The notes beneath the pieces were generated by a model that was given only the letters and a program-made list of their open reading frames with translations, was not told where the DNA came from and did no database searches. Shown here piece by piece: positions 50,991-60,355 of a stretch of DNA of 64,000 bases. Source of the stretch: a virus. Both the position numbers and the translations under genes were made by a program. The stretch's first letter is position 1; the number at the start of each line of letters is the position of its first letter. The stretch covers positions 1-64,000 of IMG/VR virus record IMGVR_UViG_3300020578_000060; one strand, 5' to 3'.

Positions 50991-52705
50991 GTAATATATA
51001 CCAACATAATTTTGACAATTGTTTAAAGATGAGACTTAGTAATAGTGATTACTGGGACTTATTTTTATGTTATGATTGTACAGACGAACAAGACAATGAT
51101 TTAATTTTAGATGAATGTATCCTAATAGATATGGATATAAATAATGATGCATCATATTCTGGCGATACCATTTATAGTTTAACTACTTGGACAGGTGCGA
51201 CAATAAATGGTAGTGGTGTTACTTTATACGATATAGGATTAACAGGTATTGACAATGGTTTTATAACTTATGATTGTAACGCACCTACAAGTGGACAAAC
51301 ATTTTTATCGGCATTTACAGGATCTACACTATTTTTAAGTTCGGCAGATACTAGATTTTCTATGACTAGAGTTACTGGTTGCACTTATGAATACCCAATA
51401 GATGTTATTACTGATTTAAATGGTAGGTATTCAGATCTTTGTGGTGGATTTTATCAAGGATTTTTTAAATTATCGGATAAAACATATTTTGATGAGATAA
51501 CTGATAACAAATTTACTTGGCCTTTAGATTGGTTTAGGTGTCCTACAATATGTACTGGAACAACTATAACTGATTGTTGTAGTAGTGGTGCAAGTCATGG
51601 ATGTGGTATTGACCCTAATAAGGCATATGAATGTTATTTAAAATTAAAACCTGTTCCGTATAACTATCAAATATTACCCGATAGATTAGGTGGGTTACCT
51701 TGTTTGGATGGTTGGACGGCAACATTTTGGTTAAATAAAAAATCTACTAGTTGTAGTGGGAACACATTAAATAATTTTTATCCCAATAATAAAGGATTTT
51801 TCTTTTATATGGGTACTAGATCAGAAAATAAATTTTGGAATCAATTTAGTGGTGAAACAGGATATACAACATCATCAGGTTATCCTTTACCCCCACCAGT
51901 TGAATCAGTTGAAGTGTTGAATAATAATCCATTTTTAGTGTATCAACCACAAGGGTGTTGTTGTTTTACTGGTATTACTACTGAAATAATTAGTGAAAAA
52001 GATAGAAACGCTGATATTGTATACAATGCATTAGGATTTAGAATTACGGATGATGGTAGTGTTGGATTCAGAACTGTGATATCTACTGGTGTGTGTTCGG
52101 CAGTAACGGCAACTACGATAGTGGATTGTCACGAACAATGTGGGTGTGGATGTACTGGTACAACAACTGCAACAACTGTAACAACTGAATATATTACAGG
52201 TGCAAGTATTTACGAATGTTATAGTTTAAGTGGAATAGTTACTACAGATAGATGGACACACGTGGCGGTAAGATTCAAACCCTATGAACAATATATTGGT
52301 TGTATTTTAGAGACATTACCTAGAAGAAAAGGTCAATTAACTGTTTATATAGATGGTTATTTAAAATGGACTTTAGAAGATTTTGACGAATTTTTATTTA
52401 GAGAATTAAATGAACACAGAGAAAAACAACAAGGAGTTCCTTTTAATTATAGTTGGGGTGGTGGGACACAAGGATTGATAGAATCTAATACTGTTAATGG
52501 TCCTGATGTTCGAGATGAAAATTTATTTTTACAAGAAAATTTCGCAGGTACTTTTGAAGGTAAGGTATCGACATTTAAATTATATGGTTGTGGATTAGAT
52601 GTTACTACCATTAGAGAAGAATATAATCAAACTAGTGGAACATTTTACCCAACATGTGTTAATAATTATGTTGAGTGTGATTATATCGATGGTTATTTCG
52701 AATAA
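50987..52705 (+). CDS. Cys-rich tail-fibre/lectin-like protein (LamG-type region)
   Basis: The 572-residue protein has a Thr/Gly-rich N-terminal part and many Cys (TDCCSSGASHGCG, GCCCFTG, HEQCGCGCTG). Its C-terminal region contains DRWTHVAVRFKPYEQYIGC and KGQLTVYIDGYLKWTLEDF, the strand pattern of concanavalin A-like/LamG folds that bind sugars. It is coupled to the upstream fibre gene and probably forms part of the adsorption apparatus. The Cys number is unusual for a phage fibre and suggests disulfides or metal sites. Confidence 0.7.
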   Translation: MSNIYQHNFDNCLKMRLSNSDYWDLFLCYDCTDEQDNDLILDECILIDMDINNDASYSGDTIYSLTTWTGATINGSGVTLYDIGLTGIDNGFITYDCNAPTSGQTFLSAFTGSTLFLSSADTRFSMTRVTGCTYEYPIDVITDLNGRYSDLCGGFYQGFFKLSDKTYFDEITDNKFTWPLDWFRCPTICTGTTITDCCSSGASHGCGIDPNKAYECYLKLKPVPYNYQILPDRLGGLPCLDGWTATFWLNKKSTSCSGNTLNNFYPNNKGFFFYMGTRSENKFWNQFSGETGYTTSSGYPLPPPVESVEVLNNNPFLVYQPQGCCCFTGITTEIISEKDRNADIVYNALGFRITDDGSVGFRTVISTGVCSAVTATTIVDCHEQCGCGCTGTTTATTVTTEYITGASIYECYSLSGIVTTDRWTHVAVRFKPYEQYIGCILETLPRRKGQLTVYIDGYLKWTLEDFDEFLFRELNEHREKQQGVPFNYSWGGGTQGLIESNTVNGPDVRDENLFLQENFAGTFEGKVSTFKLYGCGLDVTTIREEYNQTSGTFYPTCVNNYVECDYIDGYFE

Positions 52706-52719
52706 TAAAAAAATATATG

Positions 52720-52727
52720 ATATTTAT
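52720..52727 (+). promoter_or_regulatory. Candidate late promoter octamer ATATTTAT
   Basis: The octamer ends 13 bases before the fibre gene at 52741. Confidence 0.5.
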
Positions 52728-52740
52728 AAAATAAAAAATT

Positions 52741-53850
52741 ATGGGATTAATTACTAGATTTTATGGTCCAAATGATAAAGGTTCAAAATTAACCATTAAA
52801 GAAATGGATGATAATTTATATTATCTACAAAGTTTTGGTGTTAGTGGCGTAACATATCAAAATAATGTATTGACACTAATAAACCCAACTGGAGGAACTA
52901 ATACTACCATTATTAATGATTTTTACACCACTGCTGCAACATATAATAATGGTATCATTTATTTTGATAGAAATGATCAATTATCTGCCTATACAGTAAA
53001 TATCAGTTCTTTAACAGGTAATACTAATACATCACTTACCGTTGGGTCAACCCAAATATCAAATGGGGGAAATGGTAGGATTTTATTTCAAAGCGGTACA
53101 AGTTTACAACAAGATAATTCATTATTTTGGGACAATACAAATAAGAGATTAGGTGTTGGGACAACAACCCCAACAGAAAAACTTGATGTAGGTGGTAAAA
53201 CAAAAACAACAAATTTACAAGTAACATCTGGTGCAAACAATGGATATGTTTTAACATCAGATATAAGTGGTAATGCCACTTGGCAATCTGTACCTCATTT
53301 TACTGGAGGAACGGTTAATGGATCTACAATATTCACAAATGGTTTAAGTGCAAATACAATATCAGCAACAACATATCAGAATTTACCAATAGACCCCGAT
53401 ACGTATTTAACTGGTGGGACATATTCAAATGGAGTTGCGACATTTACAAACAATACGGGAGGTACTTTTAATGTTAGTGGTTTTTATACTGGAGGTACAC
53501 CATCTGTTAATTATACAATATATAAAGTTTTACTTACCTATAGCTTAGGATCATTTAGTGTTACACAACTTGAAAATACTATTGGTGACGGTTCTAACCT
53601 AAGCCCTAATGATATTGAATGGAGTAACCCTTACAATGCAACACTACACGCAACTAAACTTTTTGGATTCACTAACCCTAAAATTTCAATTGAACCTACC
53701 TCATTTGGTGGTGGTACTGCACTTTATATGGTAACAGGAATTGTACAAACTAATAGTGTTATAGAATTTATAATTACAAAATATGATGGTGACACAAGCT
53801 CAACACCATACTTTGGCGATTTACCTATCGAAATAAGAATCTATAATTAA
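52741..53850 (+). CDS. Tail fibre protein
   Basis: The 369-residue protein has an N-terminal adapter-like part (GPNDKGSKLTIKEMDDNLYY) and a repeated beta region. This includes LFWDNTNKRLGVGTTTPTEK and LDVGGKTKTTNLQVTSGANN, the phrase found in many phage and bacterial fibre shafts. The C-terminal 110 residues form a separate beta domain that may be the tip. It is followed after nine bases by a small Ig-like gene. Confidence 0.8.
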   Translation: MGLITRFYGPNDKGSKLTIKEMDDNLYYLQSFGVSGVTYQNNVLTLINPTGGTNTTIINDFYTTAATYNNGIIYFDRNDQLSAYTVNISSLTGNTNTSLTVGSTQISNGGNGRILFQSGTSLQQDNSLFWDNTNKRLGVGTTTPTEKLDVGGKTKTTNLQVTSGANNGYVLTSDISGNATWQSVPHFTGGTVNGSTIFTNGLSANTISATTYQNLPIDPDTYLTGGTYSNGVATFTNNTGGTFNVSGFYTGGTPSVNYTIYKVLLTYSLGSFSVTQLENTIGDGSNLSPNDIEWSNPYNATLHATKLFGFTNPKISIEPTSFGGGTALYMVTGIVQTNSVIEFIITKYDGDTSSTPYFGDLPIEIRIYN

Positions 53851-53859
53851 AAAATAAAA

Positions 53860-54228
53860 ATGGAATTTTTTATCAACAAAAATAGTACGTTACCTAAACT
53901 AAAAATGGAATTAGTTAATGATGGTAGAAATGATTTTCGTAAATTTTATGAAAAAATACAAAATGCTACAATTACATTTACTATGTATGACGTAGAAACC
54001 AAAGTTAAAAGAATATCTTGTTCACAATCTGAAATAGAAATGGTAGTATCGAATGATTGTGAAAATACTATAACACCTACTTATTATATTACATACCAAT
54101 TTACGGAAATTCAAACGAGTAAATCTGGTAGATATAACGGTTATTTTACCATTAATTTTTTAGATGGTACAGGAACATTAATTGCACCAATTAGAGACGA
54201 GTTATATATTAATGTCTTAGATAATTGA
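53860..54228 (+). CDS. Small Ig-like virion-type protein
   Basis: The 122-residue protein is beta-rich (ATITFTMYDVETKVKRISCS, YYITYQFTEIQTSKSGRYNG, LIAPIRDELYINVLDN). The pattern is that of phage Ig-like domains from tail or baseplate proteins. It lies directly after the fibre genes. Confidence 0.6.
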   Translation: MEFFINKNSTLPKLKMELVNDGRNDFRKFYEKIQNATITFTMYDVETKVKRISCSQSEIEMVVSNDCENTITPTYYITYQFTEIQTSKSGRYNGYFTINFLDGTGTLIAPIRDELYINVLDN

Positions 54229-54255
54229 TTAATTAAAAATAATTTATTATATTTG
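54225..54255 (+). promoter_or_regulatory. Bacteroidota-type promoter for the DNA polymerase gene
   Basis: TTG (54225-54227) and TATATTTG (54248-54255) are separated by 20 bases, close to the consensus. An AAGGA sequence lies about six bases before the ATG at 54280 and is one of the few Shine-Dalgarno-like sites in the window. Together they fit early expression by the host polymerase. Confidence 0.65.
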
Positions 54256-54279
54256 TCCTAAATTATTAAAAGGATAGTT

Positions 54280-57200
54280 ATGCCTGCATCAGTAGAAGAC
54301 ATCAAAGAATATTTAGAGGGTTATGATGAACAAAAGTATATAGTGGGGGTTGAATCTTCTTACTATGAAAATAAAGTATATCTAATCATACACGATCCAG
54401 AAAAGGGTAAACGTATAGAAAAACATAAATTCACACCATTTTTATGGATGAAGAGTTTAGATATAAATAAGTTATACGGTGGAGATAGAAAAGAAATTAA
54501 GAATAAAATTAAGGAATATAAAATTAAATTCATACCGTTATCAATAGAAGACGAAAATGGGGAAACAGTTTCTCGTTTAGAAAATGGTTATAAATTTTTA
54601 GTTAGAACAAAAGGTTCTTATGGGGATTTATTAAATTTCTTTAATAAAGGTAATATGGATGTTTATGCCGATGAAAATAGAGGTAATTTTCTAACTATAA
54701 GTCCTACTGAACAATTTTTAATACAAACAGGTAAAAGATTATTTAAGGGTATGGACGAATATAATGATGTCCATAGACTTTCTTTTGACTTAGAGACAAC
54801 AGGTTTAGATCCTAAAGTTAGTAGAATTTTTCAAATAGGTATGAAAGATAATATTGATTTTCAACACGTTATTTCTATCGATGGTGATGACGAAGAAACT
54901 TTACGTAGAAGAGAATCTGAAGCTATTATAACCTTTTTTAAAGTAATTAATTATTTGAAACCCGCAATCATAGCTGGATATAACTCCGAAAACTTTGACT
55001 GGTATTTTATAACTGAAAGGTGTAAAATATTAGGTTTAGATATTACTAAAATTGCCAAAACATTAGGTAATGTATCATTTTATAGAAAAACTCAAACACT
55101 GAAAATGGGTCCAGAAATGGAAGATTATGAACAAACTCATATGTGGGGTTATAATATAATGGATGTGTATCACGCAGTAAGAAGGGCTCAGGCAATTAAT
55201 TCATCAATTAAAGAGGCAGGACTAAAGTATATTACAAAATATTCTAAGGTAGCTAAACCTAATCGAGTTTATATACAAGGAGATAAGATTAGTAAAATTT
55301 ATGAGGATAAAGAAAATGAATATTGGTTTGATGATAGTAGGGGTGAATGGGGGAAAATTAAAGATGATGAAATTCATGAAAATACTATTAAAGTTAAAGG
55401 TTCTTACATAGTAGAAAGATACTTAATCGATGACTTATGGGAAACAGAAAAAGTAGACAATATTTTTAATCAGGCAACTTTTTTATTATCTAAAGTGTTA
55501 CCAACATCATTTATGAGGGCATCGACTATGGGTACTGCAGCAACTTGGAAACTTCTTATGCTGGGTTGGTATTATAGAAGTGGCATTGCCATACCACATA
55601 CTATGCCGTCAAAAGGTTTCATAGGTGGATTATCTAGATTATTAGAAGTAGGTTTTAGTGAGAATGTAGTTAAGTTTGACTTTGCTTCTCTTTACCCATC
55701 AATACAATTAACTCATAATGTTTTTACTGATTGTGATGTAATGGGCGCAATGAGAGGTTTATTACAGTATAACTATGATTACCGTAATCTTTATAAGGAA
55801 TTGAAAAAGAAATACTCTTCAGAAGGTGATTCCGAAAAATCTGCGTATTATGATAAAAAACAATTACCCTTAAAAATTTTAAATAATGGTATGTTTGGAT
55901 CTATTTCAGCACCAAATGTTTATCCGTGGGGTGATTCAGATATGGGTGAAAAAATTACATGTACAGGTAGACAATATCTAAGACATATGATTAGATTCTT
56001 TTCACATAAAGGTTTTAAACCATTAGTAGGTGATTCGGTTACTTACGACACACCAATTTATATTAGATATAAATCAGATAACAATTACATAGATATCTTA
56101 CCTATATGTGATTTATTTAATGAAAGTTCTGAATTTTTAGATATTGAAAAATTAAGAGACTTTGAAGGGAAAGAGTTTGAGGTTTTAACTCGTAATGGAT
56201 GGAAAGAAATAAAATATGTATATCGTCACGAAACAAATAAAACTATTCATAGGATAAGTACTAAAGATAGACTAATAAATGTTACCGAGGATCATTCGTT
56301 ATTCCAAAACGGTGTTGAAGTGAAACCATCTTCATTAAAAAGAAGTGATAAAATTGATATCTATGATTTACCAGTAAATAATGATTTAATTACTGTTATA
56401 AATGAGGAAATGGCGTTTTTATATGGTTTTTTCTTAGGTGATGGGTCATCTATATGTTCGAGTAGAAAACAAAAATATATTTCACGTAAAACTGGTGTGA
56501 TAAAATATAATAAAGGTAAAAGAAGTGATTGGAAAATTTCTAATTCAAGAATAGAATTATTAGAAAAACTACAAAAAATTCTTAATAATGAATTTTCCGT
56601 AAAAGGGGTAATAAAGAACCATATTAAATCTTCAGGTGTATATAATTTGGTGGTTTATAATAGTAAATTTTCTAAAACTTTTTGTGACAACTTTTATACT
56701 TCATATAGAGAAAAGAAAATTCCTAAAATTATATTAAATTCTACAAAAGAAATTAAAATGGCATTTATTAATGGTGTTTTTTCTTCTGATGGTTACGGGG
56801 ATTCAATAGAAACATGTTCAGATATAGGTATGAAATCACAAGTTGCAATGTCAGGAATTTCATTAATTTTAAAAGAATTAGGTATTGATTATAAAATTAA
56901 AACCAGAAAAGATAGACAAAATTTTATAAATTTTAACCTAAAAAATAGTAATCGTAACAATTCATCATTTACCAATAAAACTAAAAAGAAAAGTGACGAA
57001 GTTTGGAAAAATGAAGTAATCGAAAATAAAGATAAAAATAAATATGTTTACGACATATCAACAGAAGATGGTACTTTTGTATGTGGTATAGGTGGAATTA
57101 TTGCACATAATACCGATGGATTTAACTTTTCTGTACCTAAAGATGTAGATAGATTTGTTTATACATCTAATGGTAATCACCATTTTAATGAATTAGGTAA

Positions 57201-58182
57201 AACATATAAAGGTATGTCTGCAGTAGTTGCAGAATATAATGATAAATATATGAAAGGTGTAATGGGATTAGATGTAGATGAGATATGTTCGTCAACCATT
57301 AATTTATCTAGAAAAAATTATGCAGATTTAATCGATGGTAAAGTTAAATTAGTCGGTAACTCTATTAAATCTAAAAAAATGCCAGTTTATATTTCAGAAT
57401 TCATAGATAAAGGAATTAAATTATTATTAGATGGAGATGGTTTAGGTTTTGTAAATGAATATTATGAAACAATAGAAATGATTTATAATCAAGAAATTCC
57501 ACTATCTAAAATTGCTAATAAGGCTAGAGTTAGAATTTCGTTAGACGCATATAAAAAGAAGATGAAAACTACTAATAAATCAGGTGGTTCTATGGCTAGA
57601 CAGGCACATATGGAATTAATTATGAAGGAGGGTTTGAATGTTAATTTAGGTGATACAATTTATTATGTCAATACAGGAACAAAAAAATCACACGGGGATG
57701 TTCAAACAAAGGCACATAGTAAATTTACAAAAAAGGAAACTGAATTATATTACATTAATAATGGTAAGTTACCTGATCCATCTAAAATAGAAATTACTGT
57801 AAATTGTAATTATATACCTAACGAATTAATAGAAAATGATCCTAATGCAACTGGCGAATACAATATAGATAGGTACTTAGATGCATTTAATAAAAGGGTT
57901 AAACCATTATTAGTTTGTTTTGATCCATCAGTGAGAGATGAAATTTTAATAACTTCCCCATTAGAAAGAAAATACTTTACCGCACAAGAATTAACATTAA
58001 CTTCTGGAAAACCATTCAATGATAGTGATCAGGATAAGTTAGAAGATTTATTAACTATTACTGATGAGGAATTAGAATTCTGGAATAGAATAGGTATCTC
58101 ACCTACTTATATGTTTGAGGATTACGGTATAGAAGATGAATTCTCATATGACGTAAAGACCCAAAGGCCGATAAGTCAATGA
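54280..58182 (+). CDS. Family B DNA polymerase (T4 gp43-like) with an intein
   Basis: The 1300-residue chain replicates the phage genome after splicing. The exonuclease motifs are FDLETTGLDP (ExoI, about residue 169) and IAGYNSENFDWYF (ExoII, about 230). Polymerase motif A is DFASLYPSIQLTHN (about 467-480). Motif B is KKQLPLKILNNGMFGSISAP (about 526-545). Motif C is split: VGD comes before the intein and TDGF after it, giving GDTDGF when joined. The mature length is about 941 residues, close to gp43 (898). It has its own host-type promoter and a convergent 3' overlap with the neck-like gene. Confidence 0.95.
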   Translation: MPASVEDIKEYLEGYDEQKYIVGVESSYYENKVYLIIHDPEKGKRIEKHKFTPFLWMKSLDINKLYGGDRKEIKNKIKEYKIKFIPLSIEDENGETVSRLENGYKFLVRTKGSYGDLLNFFNKGNMDVYADENRGNFLTISPTEQFLIQTGKRLFKGMDEYNDVHRLSFDLETTGLDPKVSRIFQIGMKDNIDFQHVISIDGDDEETLRRRESEAIITFFKVINYLKPAIIAGYNSENFDWYFITERCKILGLDITKIAKTLGNVSFYRKTQTLKMGPEMEDYEQTHMWGYNIMDVYHAVRRAQAINSSIKEAGLKYITKYSKVAKPNRVYIQGDKISKIYEDKENEYWFDDSRGEWGKIKDDEIHENTIKVKGSYIVERYLIDDLWETEKVDNIFNQATFLLSKVLPTSFMRASTMGTAATWKLLMLGWYYRSGIAIPHTMPSKGFIGGLSRLLEVGFSENVVKFDFASLYPSIQLTHNVFTDCDVMGAMRGLLQYNYDYRNLYKELKKKYSSEGDSEKSAYYDKKQLPLKILNNGMFGSISAPNVYPWGDSDMGEKITCTGRQYLRHMIRFFSHKGFKPLVGDSVTYDTPIYIRYKSDNNYIDILPICDLFNESSEFLDIEKLRDFEGKEFEVLTRNGWKEIKYVYRHETNKTIHRISTKDRLINVTEDHSLFQNGVEVKPSSLKRSDKIDIYDLPVNNDLITVINEEMAFLYGFFLGDGSSICSSRKQKYISRKTGVIKYNKGKRSDWKISNSRIELLEKLQKILNNEFSVKGVIKNHIKSSGVYNLVVYNSKFSKTFCDNFYTSYREKKIPKIILNSTKEIKMAFINGVFSSDGYGDSIETCSDIGMKSQVAMSGISLILKELGIDYKIKTRKDRQNFINFNLKNSNRNNSSFTNKTKKKSDEVWKNEVIENKDKNKYVYDISTEDGTFVCGIGGIIAHNTDGFNFSVPKDVDRFVYTSNGNHHFNELGKTYKGMSAVVAEYNDKYMKGVMGLDVDEICSSTINLSRKNYADLIDGKVKLVGNSIKSKKMPVYISEFIDKGIKLLLDGDGLGFVNEYYETIEMIYNQEIPLSKIANKARVRISLDAYKKKMKTTNKSGGSMARQAHMELIMKEGLNVNLGDTIYYVNTGTKKSHGDVQTKAHSKFTKKETELYYINNGKLPDPSKIEITVNCNYIPNELIENDPNATGEYNIDRYLDAFNKRVKPLLVCFDPSVRDEILITSPLERKYFTAQELTLTSGKPFNDSDQDKLEDLLTITDEELEFWNRIGISPTYMFEDYGIEDEFSYDVKTQRPISQ
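56035..57111 (+). mobile_element. Intein in DNA polymerase motif C
   Basis: The element is 359 residues long. It starts with Ser (SVTYDTPIYIRY, block A), has VTEDHSLFQNG (block B, TxxH), two LAGLIDADG-type motifs (FLYGFFLGDGSS and AFINGVFSSDGYGDS), and ends VYDISTEDGTF ... IIAHN with Thr as the first extein residue. All parts for splicing and homing are visible. The insertion splits the catalytic GD/TD, so the enzyme is inactive until spliced. Confidence 0.93.
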
Positions 58183-59286
58183 TTTATTAAGATTTTCTGC
58201 CTCTAACGCTTTATTCTCTAATTGTTTTACATTAGAAAGTTTTTCTAATCTTAAATCTAATTGTTCTAATAATTTTAATTGTTCTTCTTTACCTTCATTT
58301 AGAAGACTATCAAAATCCATAGTCAATTCGGCTTCAGGTACTTTTAATGCCCCACCAAACTTACCTCTTACTCTACCTAAAGCTTCTTTGAATAATGCAG
58401 TCAAATATCTCCTAACCCATATTCTTGTAGGTTCATTTAAATCAGAATACCTTATTTTAGATAGAGGTACATCATTAGGTAATTTAATTATGTCAGGATT
58501 TTCTTCTAAACATTTGTCTCTATCGTCTCCAGCATCATAATAGTGATACCAAACCTTAGTTCCTGCCAACCCTACTTGTCCGCCTACTAAACCACCACCA
58601 GCAAATGAAAGTCTACTACCTGGTATCGGCATAAGATGTAATAATCTAGTCCCATCTGGACCCGCAGTAACTTTGTAAGATAATTCACTCCTCAATAATT
58701 TAGATTTTAAACTAAAATCACTGGATCTAAGCAATACATCAAATGCGGGTGCAACATAGAATCCACCATTACCTAATCCACCACCTTGCCCCCAACCAGC
58801 AAAAGGGACTTGTCCGAATCCACCACCAAATCCATAATCACCAAATCCCGCAAATGAATAAAGTGCGTGATCAGTTGAGTTTGGGGTTAACCATAATATT
58901 TCATTAATTTCTCTTCCAGCTGGTATCTGATATACTTGTTGATTTTTTATTATTGTTACGTAATCTTTTTTAAGTTCCCAAGGACCTCTTTGTTGTAAAC
59001 CAACTTGCTTAGAATAGGCATAAGAAAAAGTGCTTTCAAAGTCTAAAGATCTAGTCGTTAATGCAAATGCAATATCAATTTTATCAGCATCTTTACCTAA
59101 TACAGATGACCATTGGTTTTCTATTAACCAATCTTGAACTCGTTGAGCATAATCCTCAATTGCAGTTTCCAATAGAGAATTCATTTGATCCCAATCCAAT
59201 TCAATTTTACGAATAGGTGCACCTAATCTATGTTTTATTTGTGTGAACAATTCGTTTTTTAAATTATCATTTAATGAATTTGGCAT
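58144..59286 (-). CDS. Neck/head-completion-type structural protein
   Basis: The start is the ATG at 59286 (MPNSLNDNLKNELF); a TTG two codons earlier is not needed. The 380-residue protein has HRLGAPIRKIELDWDQMNSL followed by an AIEDYAQRV helix, a pattern seen in phage connector or neck-type virion proteins. It also has a Gly-rich region (GFGGGFGQVPFAGWGQGGG, about 148-166). Its 3' end overlaps the DNA polymerase 3' end by 39 bases on the opposite strand. The role is inferred. Confidence 0.65.
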   Translation of the reverse strand: MPNSLNDNLKNELFTQIKHRLGAPIRKIELDWDQMNSLLETAIEDYAQRVQDWLIENQWSSVLGKDADKIDIAFALTTRSLDFESTFSYAYSKQVGLQQRGPWELKKDYVTIIKNQQVYQIPAGREINEILWLTPNSTDHALYSFAGFGDYGFGGGFGQVPFAGWGQGGGLGNGGFYVAPAFDVLLRSSDFSLKSKLLRSELSYKVTAGPDGTRLLHLMPIPGSRLSFAGGGLVGGQVGLAGTKVWYHYYDAGDDRDKCLEENPDIIKLPNDVPLSKIRYSDLNEPTRIWVRRYLTALFKEALGRVRGKFGGALKVPEAELTMDFDSLLNEGKEEQLKLLEQLDLRLEKLSNVKQLENKALEAENLNKSLTYRPLGLYVI

Positions 59287-59303
59287 ATTCAATATATTTA
59301 TTT

Positions 59304-59311
59304 ATAAATAT
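59304..59311 (-). promoter_or_regulatory. Candidate late promoter octamer ATATTTAT (minus strand)
   Basis: The octamer ends 17 bases before the start at 59286. It is three bases from the plus-strand copy at 59315, making ATAAATATCTAATATTTAT. Confidence 0.55.
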
Positions 59312-59314
59312 CTA

Positions 59315-59322
59315 ATATTTAT
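59315..59322 (+). promoter_or_regulatory. Candidate late promoter octamer ATATTTAT
   Basis: The octamer ends 21 bases before the ATG at 59344. Confidence 0.5.
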
Positions 59323-59343
59323 TAAATGTAAAAACTAAAAAGT

Positions 59344-59715
59344 ATGAAAGAAGAATTAATTTTAAAATTTGTTGGGATGCAACAACAATTTAGAATATTA
59401 CATTGGCAAACAAAATCATATGCAAAACATAATGCATATGGATCAATATATGAATCATTGGATAGTTTTATTGATGAGTTTATCGAAATTTACATGGGTA
59501 AATACGGTAGAGTATCTTTTAATAGTGGTGAAGGTAATATTATTTTAAAAAATACTGATTCATTAGATTTAAATTCCTTTATTAAGGAAAATATTTCTTG
59601 GTTAAAAAGTTTAAATCAAAAACTTAATGAAGAAAATGATAGTGATTTATTAAATATCAGAGATGAAGTAATGGGTTCATTAAATAAATTAAGATATTTA
59701 TTAACACTAAAATAA
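59344..59715 (+). CDS. Ferritin-like small phage protein (DUF5856-like)
   Basis: The 123-residue protein starts KFVGMQQQFRILHWQTKSYA, then a helix with HNAYGSIYESLDSFIDEFIE, the pattern of the ferritin-like (Dps-like) family of phage proteins. Two further helices follow. Carboxylates for a di-iron site are partly present (HW, E, D/E), so iron binding is possible but not shown. Its stop overlaps the next start (TAATG). Confidence 0.75.
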   Translation: MKEELILKFVGMQQQFRILHWQTKSYAKHNAYGSIYESLDSFIDEFIEIYMGKYGRVSFNSGEGNIILKNTDSLDLNSFIKENISWLKSLNQKLNEENDSDLLNIRDEVMGSLNKLRYLLTLK

Positions 59716-60089
59716 TGAAATTTAAATATTTTTTAAAAGAGTCTTATGAAAATGAATTGGGTGATCCCCTAGATGGTAGAAAAAATGCTTGTTTTTCTTC
59801 ACTATATAAAGCTCAACAGATATTGGTAGATGCCCTTAGATTAATAGAAAATGCATATCAAGAATGTGATGACGAAAAATTAAGGGAGGAGATTATTGAA
59901 TTTAAAAAAGATTTAATGCATGATTATGGTCATAATGGTACAAATGGATTTGGGCATGACGAAGAAAATGACAAAAATGAAAATAATCTAATTAATAGGA
60001 TTGCAAAATTTATAGATGAACATACACCTAATTATTGGGACGGTAATATCCATCTGAATTCAAAAAAAAATGATGAAAATAGAAATTAA
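59715..60089 (+). CDS. Small phage protein with leader-like LKES motif
   Basis: The 124-residue protein starts MKFKYFLKESYENELGD. The layout M-K..FLKES is close to the T4 internal-protein leader MKTYQEFIAEA. The rest is helical with a His/Asn/Gly-rich turn (HDYGHNGTNGFGHDEEND). It is coupled to the ferritin-like gene. An internal virion location is inferred. Confidence 0.55.
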   Translation: MKFKYFLKESYENELGDPLDGRKNACFSSLYKAQQILVDALRLIENAYQECDDEKLREEIIEFKKDLMHDYGHNGTNGFGHDEENDKNENNLINRIAKFIDEHTPNYWDGNIHLNSKKNDENRN

Positions 60090-60355
60090 TCTTTAAGTAA
60101 TTGATTCTTTATTAGACTCACTGCCTCATCAATAGTGTTAAAAGATTTTTCAGGTACAAACGCAGTTCTATCCATTAAAATTGCTGGCAGATATTCATTG
60201 TTAACTTTTTTAGAAAAATTATTATATAATTCCTCATGTTCGTCAATATCAATATCAATATAATCTATATTATTTTCATTTAATTTACTTTTTAATTTTT
60301 CACAATGAGGGCATCCTTTCATTGAAAATACTTTTACTCTTACATCAGTTTCCAT
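60086..60355 (-). CDS. Glutaredoxin
   Basis: The 89-residue protein is a full glutaredoxin: strand VKVFSMKGCPHCEKLKSKL with active site CPHC (residues 15-18), then a cis-Pro region EYLPAILMD (about 54-62) and a C-terminal helix. It reduces disulfides, for example in ribonucleotide reductase, as T4 NrdC does. It overlaps the helicase gene by eleven bases, and its 3' end meets the convergent gene. Confidence 0.92.
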   Translation of the reverse strand: METDVRVKVFSMKGCPHCEKLKSKLNENNIDYIDIDIDEHEELYNNFSKKVNNEYLPAILMDRTAFVPEKSFNTIDEAVSLIKNQLLKD

